From NCBI GenBank assembly GCA_964653145.1, contig CAZZCG010000001.1, forward strand, positions 248,001-312,000: a DNA stretch of 64,000 nt, read 5' to 3'. This document shows positions 8,738 through 17,016 of this stretch, one piece after another. Every line of letters starts with the position of its first letter. The stretch's first letter is position 1. The position numbers were made by a program, and so were the translations under genes. Origin of the DNA: Pseudocalidococcus sp964653145 (GTDB lineage: Bacteria > Cyanobacteriota > Cyanobacteriia > Thermosynechococcales > Thermosynechococcaceae). The notes under the pieces were generated by a model. The model saw nothing but the letters and a program-made list of their open reading frames with translations, was not told the DNA's origin and searched no databases.

Positions 8738-9295
8738 GTGAATCCGATGTCCAACTATCCCCAGGCCTGGCCAGAACCCCAGATCGACTTAGCCACCTTC
8801 ATCGCCGCCAATGCCACGGTGTTAGGAGATGTCAAATTAGCTCTGGGGGCCAATATCTGGTACGGAGCCGTGCTGCGGGGAGACGTGGAGCGGATCGAAA
8901 TTGGTGAGAATACAAATATTCAAGATGGGGCTATTCTCCATGGGGATCCCGGTCAGCCAACTGTGTTAGAGGATCATGTGACGGTGGGGCATCGGGCGGT
9001 GATTCACGGGGCCTGGGTGGAGCGAGGCAGTTTAATTGGGATTGGGGCTGTGGTTTTAAATGGGGTGCGAATTGGGACAGGTTCAATCGTTGGGGCTGGG
9101 GCCGTCGTTACCCAGGATATTCCCCCAGGTTCGTTGGTCTTAGGAGTGCCAGGAAAAGTGGTCAAAACCTTAACCGCCGAGGCCCAGGCCGAACTCATTG
9201 TCCACGCCCAAAAATACGTGGCCTTGGCCCAGACCCATGCCAGGATGTATCCCCGCTTTGTGCCCACCGTCGCCACCCTGAGCTCTGAAGGATGA
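8738..9295 (+). CDS. Gamma-carbonic-anhydrase-like left-handed beta-helix protein
   Basis: The 185-residue protein is built of hexapeptide repeats (GDVKLALGANIWYGAVLRGD; IGENTNIQDGAIL; VLEDHVTVGHRAVIHG; IGIGAVVLNGVRIGTGSIVG). Three histidines, H68, H85 and H90, sit where gamma-class carbonic anhydrases bind zinc between subunits of the trimer. A C-terminal helix follows (residues about 152-178). It is shorter than carboxysomal CcmM and lacks RbcS-like repeats, so it is closer to the YrdA/PaaY or free gamma-CA group; catalytic activity is not certain. The start may be GTG 8738 or ATG 8747. Confidence 0.85.
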   Translation: MNPMSNYPQAWPEPQIDLATFIAANATVLGDVKLALGANIWYGAVLRGDVERIEIGENTNIQDGAILHGDPGQPTVLEDHVTVGHRAVIHGAWVERGSLIGIGAVVLNGVRIGTGSIVGAGAVVTQDIPPGSLVLGVPGKVVKTLTAEAQAELIVHAQKYVALAQTHARMYPRFVPTVATLSSEG

Positions 9296-9468
9296 AACTT
9301 TAACGCAACGGGAATTGACAATTCTCTATTGTGCATGGCGGGACTCAGAAGACACCCTAATCAGAGCCAGGATTACAGCCGGGGCACGCGGATTGTGAGT
9401 AAAGATTAAGGGCACTCAGAGTTGCTTTACGGGGCCAAAACAGAGATGTTACGGTGAAAAGGCACTCC

Positions 9469-9858
9469 ATGAGCCAATTCCCCATGAGCAACGGGTATCA
9501 GCCGCAGCAGGCCTCGGATAAAAACTTAGAAGCGATGCGCAAATTTGCGGAAACCTATGCCAAACGCACGGGAACGTATTTTTGTGTCGATTTGGGGACT
9601 ACGGCGGTCGTACTCGAGGGTCTGGCCAAGCACAAAGATGACTACGGTTCGCCATTATGCCCTTGCCGCCACTATGACGATAAAGAGGCGGAAGTGGCGG
9701 CAGTCTATTGGAATTGCCCCTGTGTACCGATGCGGGAACGGCGGGAGTGTCATTGCATGTTGTTTTTAACCCCGGATAATCCCTTCGTTGGCACTGCCCA
9801 AGACATTAGCTTTGAGCAAATCCGCGAGGAAACCAACCGCTACTCCACCAGTGAATGA
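9469..9858 (+). CDS. ftrC: Ferredoxin-thioredoxin reductase, catalytic chain
   Basis: This subunit passes electrons from photosynthetically reduced ferredoxin to thioredoxin, linking light to thiol regulation of metabolism. The three diagnostic motifs are CPC (C64, C66), CPC (C83, C85) and CHC (C94, C96), counted from ATG 9469. By family knowledge C64, C83, C85 and C94 hold the 4Fe-4S cluster, and C66 and C96 form the redox disulphide. The core is framed by KRTGTYFCVDLGTTAVVLEG and SPLCPCRHYDDKEAEV. Upstream in-frame GTG 9454 and downstream ATG 9484 are alternative starts. The variable chain is not in this window. The stop codon region overlaps the next gene. Confidence 0.95.
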   Translation: MSQFPMSNGYQPQQASDKNLEAMRKFAETYAKRTGTYFCVDLGTTAVVLEGLAKHKDDYGSPLCPCRHYDDKEAEVAAVYWNCPCVPMRERRECHCMLFLTPDNPFVGTAQDISFEQIREETNRYSTSE

Positions 9859-10210
9859 GCTACCGGATGCCTTTTGGCAGGGCGTTGAGGAGTTTAATGC
9901 CGGGGAATACTACGCCTGCCACGACACTCTGGAAGCCCTGTGGTTAGAGGCAACTGAGCCAGAACGCACATTTTATCAGGGCATTTTGCAGCTTGCGGTT
10001 GGCCTTTATCACTACCACAACCAAAATGTCCGTGGGGCAGTTCTGTTGTTGGGGGAAGGTTGTCGCCGTTTAACCCCCTACGATGACCACGTTGCAGGGA
10101 TTGACCTGGGAGATTTGCGCCTCCAAGCCCAGGCCGGGTTAGCCCAACTACAAAAAAACGATTGTCCACAGCGGATCACAGCCCCTGTCATTCGACGGGT
10201 TGAAAGTTAA
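9851..10210 (+). CDS. DUF309 family protein
   Basis: The 119-residue all-helical protein has the DUF309 signature FWQGVEEFNAGEYYACHDTL then LEALWLEATEPERTFYQGI, with the conserved His and Glu residues that may form a metal site, and a second helix pair LAVGLYHYHNQNVRGAVLLL. The family is common in cyanobacteria and Bacillota, and its function is unknown. I choose GTG 9851 because the protein then begins with the family N-terminus (VNELPDAFW) and the start overlaps the last 8 bases of ftrC, which implies translational coupling. Confidence 0.8.
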   Translation: MNELPDAFWQGVEEFNAGEYYACHDTLEALWLEATEPERTFYQGILQLAVGLYHYHNQNVRGAVLLLGEGCRRLTPYDDHVAGIDLGDLRLQAQAGLAQLQKNDCPQRITAPVIRRVES

Positions 10211-10327
10211 TTCGCCACGCAAACTTGTTTTTAAGCCGAACTAACAACTTTTTGAACCTGTACCTGGCCTGGGTAAAGGTATTGGGCCTGGACTTATGAT
10301 CAGACCGTATTTGCCCCCACATTTCCT

Positions 10328-11017
10328 ATGTTTGATGCCTACTATAGCCATGTCGATGAGTTTTTCGATAATCAATACACCCGGCTATTAATTGCAGAAA
10401 TCTGTCTGATTTTGATTCCCACTCTTGTGCCAAAACCTTGGTCAGATCTGGCATCGGTTATTCTCGAAACCTTGGTCATTGTAATTATTCTACAAATTCT
10501 CAAAACCCGGCGAAGTCGTTTTTATACCTACCTAGTGGTCAGTCTGCTGGTGTTTGCCTTGGAGCTTGTGGACTTTTTTTCCAATTACGTTGCCCGCACT
10601 GGTGGAGTTGTCATTGATGTGATTGCTGGCAGTACCCATATTATTTTTTCAATGATGGCGATTATTGTGATTCTGAGGAAAATTTTTAGCCAGCGACAAA
10701 TGACCTCTGATTCGGTTCGTGGCGGCGTCGCTGTTTACTTACTCCTCGGATTTACCTGGTATTTTGGCTATCGGATGCTCTACAGCCTGGATCCCACGAG
10801 CTTTCAATTGGGAAAATTGATGAATAGTGATCGGGAACTGGCTTACTTTAGCTTCGTGACCCTGACGACTGTCGGCTATGGCGATATTACACCCCAGACC
10901 CAGTTGGCTATGGCAGTGGCGGTTTTAGAGGCTTTAATGGGGCAAATGTATCCCGCTGTGATTATTTCCTGTTTAATCAGCCAGTACATTAGCAGCCTGA
11001 CTCAGCCGCGCCCCTAA
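10328..11017 (+). CDS. Voltage-independent-looking potassium channel protein
   Basis: This 229-residue integral membrane protein has a two-helix ion-channel module at its C-terminal half. The selectivity filter TVGYGD is at residues 181-186, within FVTLTTVGYGDITPQTQLAM. About four further hydrophobic segments precede it (residues about 20-34, 42-58, 66-86, 95-117), so the topology looks like six helices. The fourth segment lacks the regular Arg/Lys ladder of a voltage sensor. There is no C-terminal RCK/TrkA domain; the protein ends soon after the last helix. The role is probably K+ flux in the plasma or thylakoid membrane. ATG 10328 is the only sensible start. Confidence 0.85.
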   Translation: MFDAYYSHVDEFFDNQYTRLLIAEICLILIPTLVPKPWSDLASVILETLVIVIILQILKTRRSRFYTYLVVSLLVFALELVDFFSNYVARTGGVVIDVIAGSTHIIFSMMAIIVILRKIFSQRQMTSDSVRGGVAVYLLLGFTWYFGYRMLYSLDPTSFQLGKLMNSDRELAYFSFVTLTTVGYGDITPQTQLAMAVAVLEALMGQMYPAVIISCLISQYISSLTQPRP

Positions 11018-11432
11018 TTGCTCCTCGCAAAAGGCTCTCCAAAAACTATCCGCCCCCAGAAATACATCCAGAGGCGGTCTAGCGGTCATCAAATTGTTTG
11101 GATCAGACTGCCGGAAGGAACTCCGACACAAGGGGGTCTAAGAACAACTCCGGCCTACAGCCGATTAGCCCCAAAACGATGACCCAATGGTTTACTACTA
11201 TCTGACATGGGCATCACCTCCATTTCCCTAACGGACTTGTGTTGATTTGGACTTCTACAAACTAACATGCTTTTTTCAATTTGGGGAAGGGGGGCAGGCA
11301 CTGATTTGTCCCATTGGGATCAGTCTGAGTAACAATCATTCAACAGAGCTACCCAGGCCTGGAAATATAGGTTAATATCCGGCAAGAATAGTTCGCAGCC
11401 CGCCATTATCCGCGACAAAACCTCTCCGATCT
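11018..11432. other. Intergenic stretch, possibly holding a small minus-strand transcript
   Basis: These 415 bases lie between the potassium-channel gene and a coiled-coil gene. No long frame is present. The direct repeat AACTCCG occurs twice near 11130-11150. On the minus strand a micro-ORF with a near-perfect ribosome binding site is listed separately. The rest holds nothing I recognise. Confidence 0.4.
11155..11208 (-). CDS. Candidate micro-ORF, 17 residues, with near-ideal ribosome binding site
   Basis: On the minus strand GGAGGTGAT, a full complement of the 16S rRNA 3' end, lies four bases before ATG 11208. The frame reads MSDSSKPLGHRFGANRL and stops at TAG 11155. About 30 bases further upstream there is TTGAAA, then a 16-base gap, then TAGAAG, a mediocre promoter match. 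I know no family with this peptide. It could be a leader peptide, a real small protein, or chance; the length of the ribosome-binding match is the main reason to list it. Confidence 0.3.
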   Translation of the reverse strand: MSDSSKPLGHRFGANRL

Positions 11433-11825
11433 GTGTCTGACCTCTCTGCTGATGTCTATGAATTACGAAAAAAACTCCAGGCCACGTTGGAGCAAGCGCA
11501 GCAATGGCAACAACAATACGAAGCGCAAACTGAAGAAGTTGAATCGGCCCCTATCTCCCCTGGCTCAAAAATTCCAGACCAACCCGTAGCTCTCCCTGCT
11601 GGCCAAACCGTTACCCCAGCGTCTATTCGCGCTGAAGTGTCTGGCTTAACTGAGGTCTCAGAACTGCAAGAACAGTTAATCATGGCTCGCCTAGAAATTT
11701 ACCGCCTCACCCAGGCCCTGACCCAAGAACAGGTGAGTCATGCCAAAACCCGGGCCAACTTGACCAATGCGTTGGCGGATGCGGTGGAGCGAATTAGCCG
11801 TCTCAAGCAATTTCCTCCCCCTTAG
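11433..11825 (+). CDS. Small coiled-coil hypothetical protein
   Basis: The 130-residue soluble protein consists of two predicted coiled coils, residues 5-38 (VYELRKKLQATLEQAQQWQQ) and 76-126 (ELQEQLIMARLEIYRLTQAL and following), separated by a Pro/Ser/Ala-rich linker. It has no catalytic motif or membrane segment. The start is GTG 11433 (encoding MSDLSADV); no strong ribosome binding site is visible. Cyanobacterial genomes hold many such short coiled-coil proteins of unknown role. It is convergent with thrC, with 62 bases between the stops. Confidence 0.6.
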   Translation: MSDLSADVYELRKKLQATLEQAQQWQQQYEAQTEEVESAPISPGSKIPDQPVALPAGQTVTPASIRAEVSGLTEVSELQEQLIMARLEIYRLTQALTQEQVSHAKTRANLTNALADAVERISRLKQFPPP

Positions 11826-11887
11826 GTCATTGGAAGCATCCCCTAGTCCTTGGGGTTCATGACTGGTGATGGGGAATTGCACCCCGA

Positions 11888-12991
11888 TTAAAACCCCATT
11901 AAGCCCGCCACGGTGGCTAGGTCTGCCTCGACATAACGATGGAACTGATCCGTTTCCTGTTGCAACGCGGTATCCGGATCCTTCAAGCCATTTCCCGTGA
12001 GTACACAAACTACGGTGCCCCCATTGGGAATTTGATCCGCTAACTTCAGCATCCCTGCCACGGAAGTCGCACTGGCCGGTTCACAGAAAATTCCTTCTTC
12101 ACTGGCTAACATCCGATAGGCAGCTAAAATTTCGGCATCCGTTACCGCCTGAAAGTCCCCTTGACTTGCTTCTCGCACTGCCAGGGCCCGTTCCCAATTG
12201 GCGGGATTACCAATCCGAATTGCAGTTGCCACTGTATCGGGGTGCTCACAGATTTGCCCAGTGACCAAGGGAGCTGAACCCGCGGCCTGGAATCCCATCA
12301 TCCGGGGTAATCGAGTGCCCCGATTTTGCTCATGGTACTGACAAAACCCCATCCAATAGGCCGTAATGTTGCCAGCATTACCCATGGGAATACAGAGCCA
12401 ATCTGGGGCATCACCCAGGGCATCGACCACTTCAAAGGCTGCCGTTTTTTGTCCCTCAAGGCGATAGGGATTAACTGAATTAACCAGGGTGATGGGATAG
12501 GTGTCAGCCATCTCTCGAACAATTTCTAAAGCCCGGTCAAAGTTGCCTTGAATTGCCAAAACTTCTGCCCCATACAACAGGGCCTGGGCTAGCTTCCCTT
12601 GGGCCACATAGCCTTCTGGAATTAACACATAGGCTCGTAATCCCCCTCGGCGGGCATAGGCTGCTGCTGCTGCTGAGGTATTTCCCGTACTGGCACAAAT
12701 GACGGCCTTCGCTCCAGCTTCTTTCGCCTTAGAGATGGCCAGGGTCATGCCCCGATCCTTAAAACTGCCCGTAGGGTTGAGGCCATCGTACTTGACAAAG
12801 ACTTTAACCCCGCGCCCAATGCGATCCGCAACCCGTGGCACTGGAATTAGGGGGGTATTGCCTTCGTGGAGGGTGATGATTGGCGTGGCACTGGTAATAG
12901 GCAAATAGGGTCGATAGGCGTGGATCAGTCCTTGCCAGGCCTGGGTTGTGGGGAATGTCAAAGTAGAGGTCAAAGCAGTCAATCCAAGCAA
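11888..12991 (-). CDS. thrC: Threonine synthase
   Basis: This PLP enzyme converts O-phosphohomoserine to threonine. The internal-aldimine lysine sits in NPTGSFKDRGMT, and the PLP phosphate loop is probably PMGNAGNITAYWMGF. Other landmarks are HEGNTPLIPVPR near the N-terminus, CASTGNTSAAAAAYA and CVLTGNGLKDPDTA. At about 367 residues it has the short plant/cyanobacterial-type core without the long regulatory extension. No ATG lies in a sensible position upstream; the frame opens with TTG codons (12991 or the next ones), so the exact start is uncertain and initiation may be weak. Confidence 0.92.
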   Translation of the reverse strand: MLGLTALTSTLTFPTTQAWQGLIHAYRPYLPITSATPIITLHEGNTPLIPVPRVADRIGRGVKVFVKYDGLNPTGSFKDRGMTLAISKAKEAGAKAVICASTGNTSAAAAAYARRGGLRAYVLIPEGYVAQGKLAQALLYGAEVLAIQGNFDRALEIVREMADTYPITLVNSVNPYRLEGQKTAAFEVVDALGDAPDWLCIPMGNAGNITAYWMGFCQYHEQNRGTRLPRMMGFQAAGSAPLVTGQICEHPDTVATAIRIGNPANWERALAVREASQGDFQAVTDAEILAAYRMLASEEGIFCEPASATSVAGMLKLADQIPNGGTVVCVLTGNGLKDPDTALQQETDQFHRYVEADLATVAGLMGF

Positions 12992-13279
12992 TGGGTGAAA
13001 GGGTCACTTAAATCTAGTTTAGGGGATATAGTCATTTACCTTAGGGATGGAACAAAAAAATGCTTGAAACTGCTTTGAGCGGTGCGTTTGACTGCCTTAG
13101 GTTCGGAAGAAACGACTCTAAGATAAGCTCCTTCTCCGATGGCAAGCGTTACCTGGGTTGACTAAACAGAAAATTAGCGAGGATTAAGCCATCAAAGGGG
13201 TGTCATCTATCCTATGGTTGGGGTAAGGACATATTGCAGAACCCAGTTTCTTTGAACGGTTTTTTCCACCGCAGCGCCC

Positions 13280-13711
13280 ATGGCCACCATCAGACTCCTA
13301 CACGCTAAACTTCACCGAATGCGGGTGACCGATGCCAACGTGAACTATGTCGGGAGTATTACGATTGACCAGGCTTTACTGAAACTTGTGGGAATTTTGC
13401 CGTTGCAGGAAGTTGAGGTTTGGAATGCCACCAATGGTAACCGACTCACAACCTATGCAATCCCAGGCCCCGCCCAAAGTGGCATGATTTGCGTCAATGG
13501 CGCTGCTGCCCATCTCTGTCAAGTGGACGATATTGTGATCATTGCGGCCTACGAAACCCGAGAGCGTCAAGATGTTCTCAGTCATGGGTATCGGGCCCGA
13601 GTTGTGATTCCCAACGCCCAGAACCACTGCCAAGAACTCTTAACCCAGTCCGTGAATTTAGCAGCGGATACCCTCGAACTCATAACCGAATCCGCAACCT
13701 TGGATAACTAA
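13280..13711 (+). CDS. panD: Aspartate 1-decarboxylase
   Basis: This pyruvoyl enzyme makes beta-alanine for pantothenate and CoA. The proenzyme cleavage site is Gly25-Ser26 in NYVGSITID, after which Ser26 becomes the pyruvoyl group. The surrounding family motif LHAKLHRMRVTDANVNY is intact, as are the active-site GPAQSGMICVNGAAAHL and GDxV-like stretches. The length, 143 residues, is slightly above the usual 115-130 because of a C-terminal extension. Its stop overlaps the stop of the ccmK gene on the other strand by four bases. Confidence 0.95.
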   Translation: MATIRLLHAKLHRMRVTDANVNYVGSITIDQALLKLVGILPLQEVEVWNATNGNRLTTYAIPGPAQSGMICVNGAAAHLCQVDDIVIIAAYETRERQDVLSHGYRARVVIPNAQNHCQELLTQSVNLAADTLELITESATLDN

Positions 13712-14043
13712 ACGAGAAACCGCTCCCACTCTGGCCCGTACTGAAACTGCATAGTGGGGAAAATGGCCTCCACATTATCATCGGGACGGGGAATTACCAC
13801 GGAAGAACAGAAGAGCGTCGTTTCCTTGGGACTTTCAGCCGGGATTTTTTTTGCAGCAATCTCCCCAGCGGCCACGGAAGCCTGAACCTCTGCCACATCT
13901 CCCCGCACAATAATCGTTAAGCGCGCCCCACTTAACCGCTCGTAGCCCACTAGGGTCACACGGGCTGCTTTGACCATCACATCCGCCACCGCCAGGGCCG
14001 GGGGAGTTCCTAAAACTTCTACCATTCCAACCGCAATCGGCAC
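13708..14043 (-). CDS. ccmK: Carboxysome shell protein, divergent CcmK paralogue (single BMC domain)
   Basis: The protein has the hexameric BMC fold sequence PIAVGMVEVLG, then ADVMVKAARVTLVGYE and LTIIVRGDVAEVQASVAAGE, typical of beta-carboxysome CcmK. The pore loop, which is Lys-Ile-Gly-Ser at 36-39 in CcmK1/2, reads Arg-Leu-Ser-Gly here. Between helix 3 and the last strand there is an insertion of about five residues (KKIPAESPKETT), and the C-terminus WERFLV is atypical. At 111 residues it is a minor shell paralogue rather than the main CcmK1/2 pair. It stands alone, away from any ccmKLMNO operon, next to panD. The exact class (K3 to K6) is not assigned. Confidence 0.88.
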   Translation of the reverse strand: MPIAVGMVEVLGTPPALAVADVMVKAARVTLVGYERLSGARLTIIVRGDVAEVQASVAAGEIAAKKIPAESPKETTLFCSSVVIPRPDDNVEAIFPTMQFQYGPEWERFLV

Positions 14044-14196
14044 AGCAACGACCTCGCTATTTAGGCTCCAGAATCATCATCATAAAAGTATTTTATGGCC
14101 AGTCGTTCCCGGTCACGCACCCTAGCTGGTTTGGATTTGTTATCCCCTCGGCATCATCGGCTAATCAGTCCGGCCTGCAGCGAAATGCACATTTAA

Positions 14197-15351
14197 TTAG
14201 GCAGGAGAGTCATCCTGGTGCGGAAATGAGGGAGGTAGGGGGTTGGGATGAACCATGCGGCCTGGAATCGGCTGGCGATTTTGCTGTAATCCCTGAATGA
14301 CTTCCCCTAGGGCCAGGCCCTCTGGTAACCGCGACCGGACTTCCCGGACTTTATGCCAGACTGAACGGGACATCATCACGGTTTGGCTGATGTGGCTGGC
14401 ACCAATTTGTTCAAAGTAAGCCTCCCGCTCCGGCTGATAGTCCGTTGAGGTTAGATGTAGGGAACTAATGGGCAGGGCCTGGGTCAGACGGGATATGTGG
14501 GATAACAGTTCGGGGTAAAGCCAGGTATAGGCGGGATGAACCGTTAACTCGGCGGTGTGGGCTTGGTTACTGTGGCGATCCAATTCCAGGGCATAGTAGC
14601 CAATGGCGGCTTTACGTTGGGGTTCAAAAACATAGCCCCGATGGGTCTGGGTCGTCCCCCACAGTTGTTTAAATCCCCGCACCATAAATTGGCCGAGATC
14701 AGTTTTGAAATCCCCAATGTGCCGATCAAACACTTGCCGAACCAGGGCTGGCATCGCCGCAGTATCTAACTGGCAGAGGAGTGGGGCATCGGCGTTGGTC
14801 ACTGGGAGCAAATTCGGTAAATCCGGTTCATGGGCCGCCAATCCCTCCAGTTGATCGGGGGTTAGTGACCAGTAGGTGAGTTGAGCTAAGGGTTGAAAAC
14901 CATTGTGCCGGTACAGACCCAGACCATCGCTGTCATGGATATTCACCTCTAGCAACCAAGTTCGGGCTTCCCAAACTTTCGTAAAACAATGGCGGAGGAG
15001 TTGGGTACCGATTTCTTGATTCCCAAATTCTGAGGTTCCGGCCTGGACGACCAGTTGATCGATTTGCCAAGTGGTGCGGTTTTGATTGAAGGGAGAAACC
15101 TGGATCGCCCCCAAAAGTCGATCATCTTTTTCCGCCACGTAGACGCGCAGGGGATGGGGAAACTGATGGGGCAGCAGGCTAACTAACTTTAGGGGGGCGT
15201 ACCAATGCTGCAAAAACTGAGCTTGGGACTCCAGGCCTGGATGATCATCGCTGTGGTTATTAAACAGAGCAATGACGGTCTCTAGGTCTCGATAGGCCAA
15301 GGGCCGTAAAATTAATTCCGCAAATTCAGTGGCATCAGAGGACATAGGCAA
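14197..15351 (-). CDS. Tandem GNAT-domain protein
   Basis: This 384-residue protein appears to contain two GNAT-like modules. The first (residues about 12-170) has VYVAEKDDRLLGAIQVSPFN, then IDQLVVQAG and IGTQLLRHCF followed by VNIHDSDGLGLYRHNGFQ. The second (about 180-330) is more diverged, with GYYALELDRHSNQAHTAELT and YEQIGA-like elements (EAYFEQIGASHI). A basic, Pro-rich tail ends the protein. Function is unknown. It is the last gene of a co-directional minus-strand group that includes DUF3086, DUF3119 and the MlaE-type permease. Confidence 0.7.
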   Translation of the reverse strand: MPMSSDATEFAELILRPLAYRDLETVIALFNNHSDDHPGLESQAQFLQHWYAPLKLVSLLPHQFPHPLRVYVAEKDDRLLGAIQVSPFNQNRTTWQIDQLVVQAGTSEFGNQEIGTQLLRHCFTKVWEARTWLLEVNIHDSDGLGLYRHNGFQPLAQLTYWSLTPDQLEGLAAHEPDLPNLLPVTNADAPLLCQLDTAAMPALVRQVFDRHIGDFKTDLGQFMVRGFKQLWGTTQTHRGYVFEPQRKAAIGYYALELDRHSNQAHTAELTVHPAYTWLYPELLSHISRLTQALPISSLHLTSTDYQPEREAYFEQIGASHISQTVMMSRSVWHKVREVRSRLPEGLALGEVIQGLQQNRQPIPGRMVHPNPLPPSFPHQDDSPA

Positions 15352-15453
15352 TTGGCCAGCGCTACCCCCATCTTAAAGGGAACATTGGGGATCGTTCACA
15401 TCACCGGTTTGCCACTGAAATTTTCCTAACCCAGGCCTGGGGGCAGATTACCG

Positions 15454-16551
15454 TTACTCAAAAAAATCCAACCCACCGGAGCGAGGCTGACGTAATTGGG
15501 GCTCTGGAGCAAACCCAAGGAGCAACGGAAACTGAAGCATTGACAAACTCACGGCCTCTTGGGAATCATCCACTAAAATCAGCGGTAAATAATCATCCTG
15601 CTCCAAGCGATCCGCCCGAAATGCCAAGGCCTCAGCGGATTCAAACAGCGCCACCCCCCGATCAGGGCCAAAATCCGTCCGTGTAATTCCCAAGCAATCC
15701 TGGAGGCCGCGTCGCCAGTCACCCAAGCGTTCCGGTGAATCCGCCAAGATTAAAACACGCAGGGTGTCGTCATAGAAGTCTCTGAGGATTGAAATAATTG
15801 CCGATGCCACGAGAATATTTTGCAACCGACTATTCATGGAGCGTAGGGCCCCGCGACCCCCAAGATCAAAAAACCAGGTTTCAACCCGCTCGGCATGGAT
15901 CGGTTCAAAGGTACGGCGGAGTTGCCAGGCCGGGCCATAGTAATTGGGGTTTTGGCGATACTGCTCAATTAACTTATTGATTCGCCGGGACTCCTCGTGG
16001 AAGCTTTCCTCTGCTAGATGTAACTTCGCCGGATTCTTTCCCTCTGGAACTGAGGCGGGGGTAGGGGTAGCCGGAGCAGCAGTGGCAGTGGCTGGAGTCA
16101 GCTCCAATTGTTCTGCGGTAACCGCCAAATCCTGCAAACTATTGACGAGATAGTCCTTAAAGCCTTGGACGCGAATGGCCAGGTCTTGGGATGCGCCAAC
16201 AAAATTTTGCTTGAGTTCTGTTTGCACCCGCTCCCGGCGTCGTTCCAGTTTTTCAATTTCAGCGATTAAACTGCTGCGTTTTGTTTCTAAATCCAGCAAC
16301 GAGCGAGCAATCAACTGATGTAATTGAGCTTGGACATCCGCCAGGCCTGGGGTTTCCGCCGTGGTCAGAGTCTGAGTTTCTGGGGCGGTTTGGGATGGTA
16401 ATGGGGCGGTGGGGGCTTCAAAGACAGTGGTCTCAATGGGTGTTGGCGGTAAGGGGGTATCGTCCGGGGCCTGGTCTAGGACTGGGGGCGGCGAGTCTGG
16501 GACTGATAGATCTGCATCCACCTCATCCGTCCAGTTTTGATGTTCACTCAT
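15454..16551 (-). CDS. DUF3086 family protein
   Basis: The 365-residue protein starts with an acidic, Pro-rich disordered region (1-75), then a coiled coil (80-135; ETKRSSLIAEIEKLERRRER), then the DUF3086 domain (about 175-350) with FEPIHAERVETWFFDLGGRG and SRLQNILVASAIISILRDFY. The family is restricted to cyanobacteria and its function is unknown. Its ATG overlaps the end of the DUF3119 gene by 8 bases, suggesting co-translation. The cluster with an MlaE-type permease hints at a membrane-lipid role, which is inference. Confidence 0.82.
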   Translation of the reverse strand: MSEHQNWTDEVDADLSVPDSPPPVLDQAPDDTPLPPTPIETTVFEAPTAPLPSQTAPETQTLTTAETPGLADVQAQLHQLIARSLLDLETKRSSLIAEIEKLERRRERVQTELKQNFVGASQDLAIRVQGFKDYLVNSLQDLAVTAEQLELTPATATAAPATPTPASVPEGKNPAKLHLAEESFHEESRRINKLIEQYRQNPNYYGPAWQLRRTFEPIHAERVETWFFDLGGRGALRSMNSRLQNILVASAIISILRDFYDDTLRVLILADSPERLGDWRRGLQDCLGITRTDFGPDRGVALFESAEALAFRADRLEQDDYLPLILVDDSQEAVSLSMLQFPLLLGFAPEPQLRQPRSGGLDFFE

Positions 16552-16969
16552 GGTCAGTACCCACAGCAGACTCAGCGGTTTTCAGGGCCATCCGAGGGCA
16601 ACGTTCTTCTAAACAGGCCTGGAGTTGCTTACTATCAAACAGCACTGGTAAGAAATGAATACTCTTCACTTCCCGAAAATAAAACAAGATTGGGGTTCCT
16701 GGCCAATAAATCTCCCAGTGCAGCCAATCTCCATAGGGAAATGCGCGAATTTGCTGCTCCCCCCGATAAACATCCAGGCCTTGATCCGTAAACTTGAGGC
16801 GCAGGGTTGCCGCTTGCACTGCCAAAAATAGGGCAAAAAGAAGAAAAGGCAGAGGTAGCCAAACATTAACCGCAAACAGGGGCGAAACCAATGTGGCCAA
16901 GCCAAAGGGCAAGCGATAGCTCGGAAACAGGGTCACAGTAGCTCGAGTGGACGGGGCCTGGGTGGTCAT
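16544..16969 (-). CDS. DUF3119 family membrane protein
   Basis: The 141-residue protein has a hydrophobic hairpin at residues 22-55 (two adjacent membrane segments around FAVNVWLPLPFLLFALFLAV). A cytoplasmic beta-rich part follows, with LRLKFTDQGLDVYRGEQQIR, FPYGDWLHWEIYWPGTPILF and FREVKSIHFLPVLF, a PH-like arrangement. This is the cyanobacterial/plastid DUF3119 family of unknown function. It lies 47 bases downstream of the MlaE-type permease gene and overlaps the DUF3086 gene, so these probably form one operon. Confidence 0.82.
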   Translation of the reverse strand: MTTQAPSTRATVTLFPSYRLPFGLATLVSPLFAVNVWLPLPFLLFALFLAVQAATLRLKFTDQGLDVYRGEQQIRAFPYGDWLHWEIYWPGTPILFYFREVKSIHFLPVLFDSKQLQACLEERCPRMALKTAESAVGTDHE

Positions 16970-17016
16970 AAATCGTCAAAAATTAGCCAGCAAAAATTCC
17001 CATGGCCCATTGTAGG

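Noticed and set aside
11018..11432. 6S RNA or tmRNA in the intergenic region after the potassium channel
   Set aside because: No tag-peptide reading frame, no long closed stem with central bubble, and none of the conserved segments could be found.
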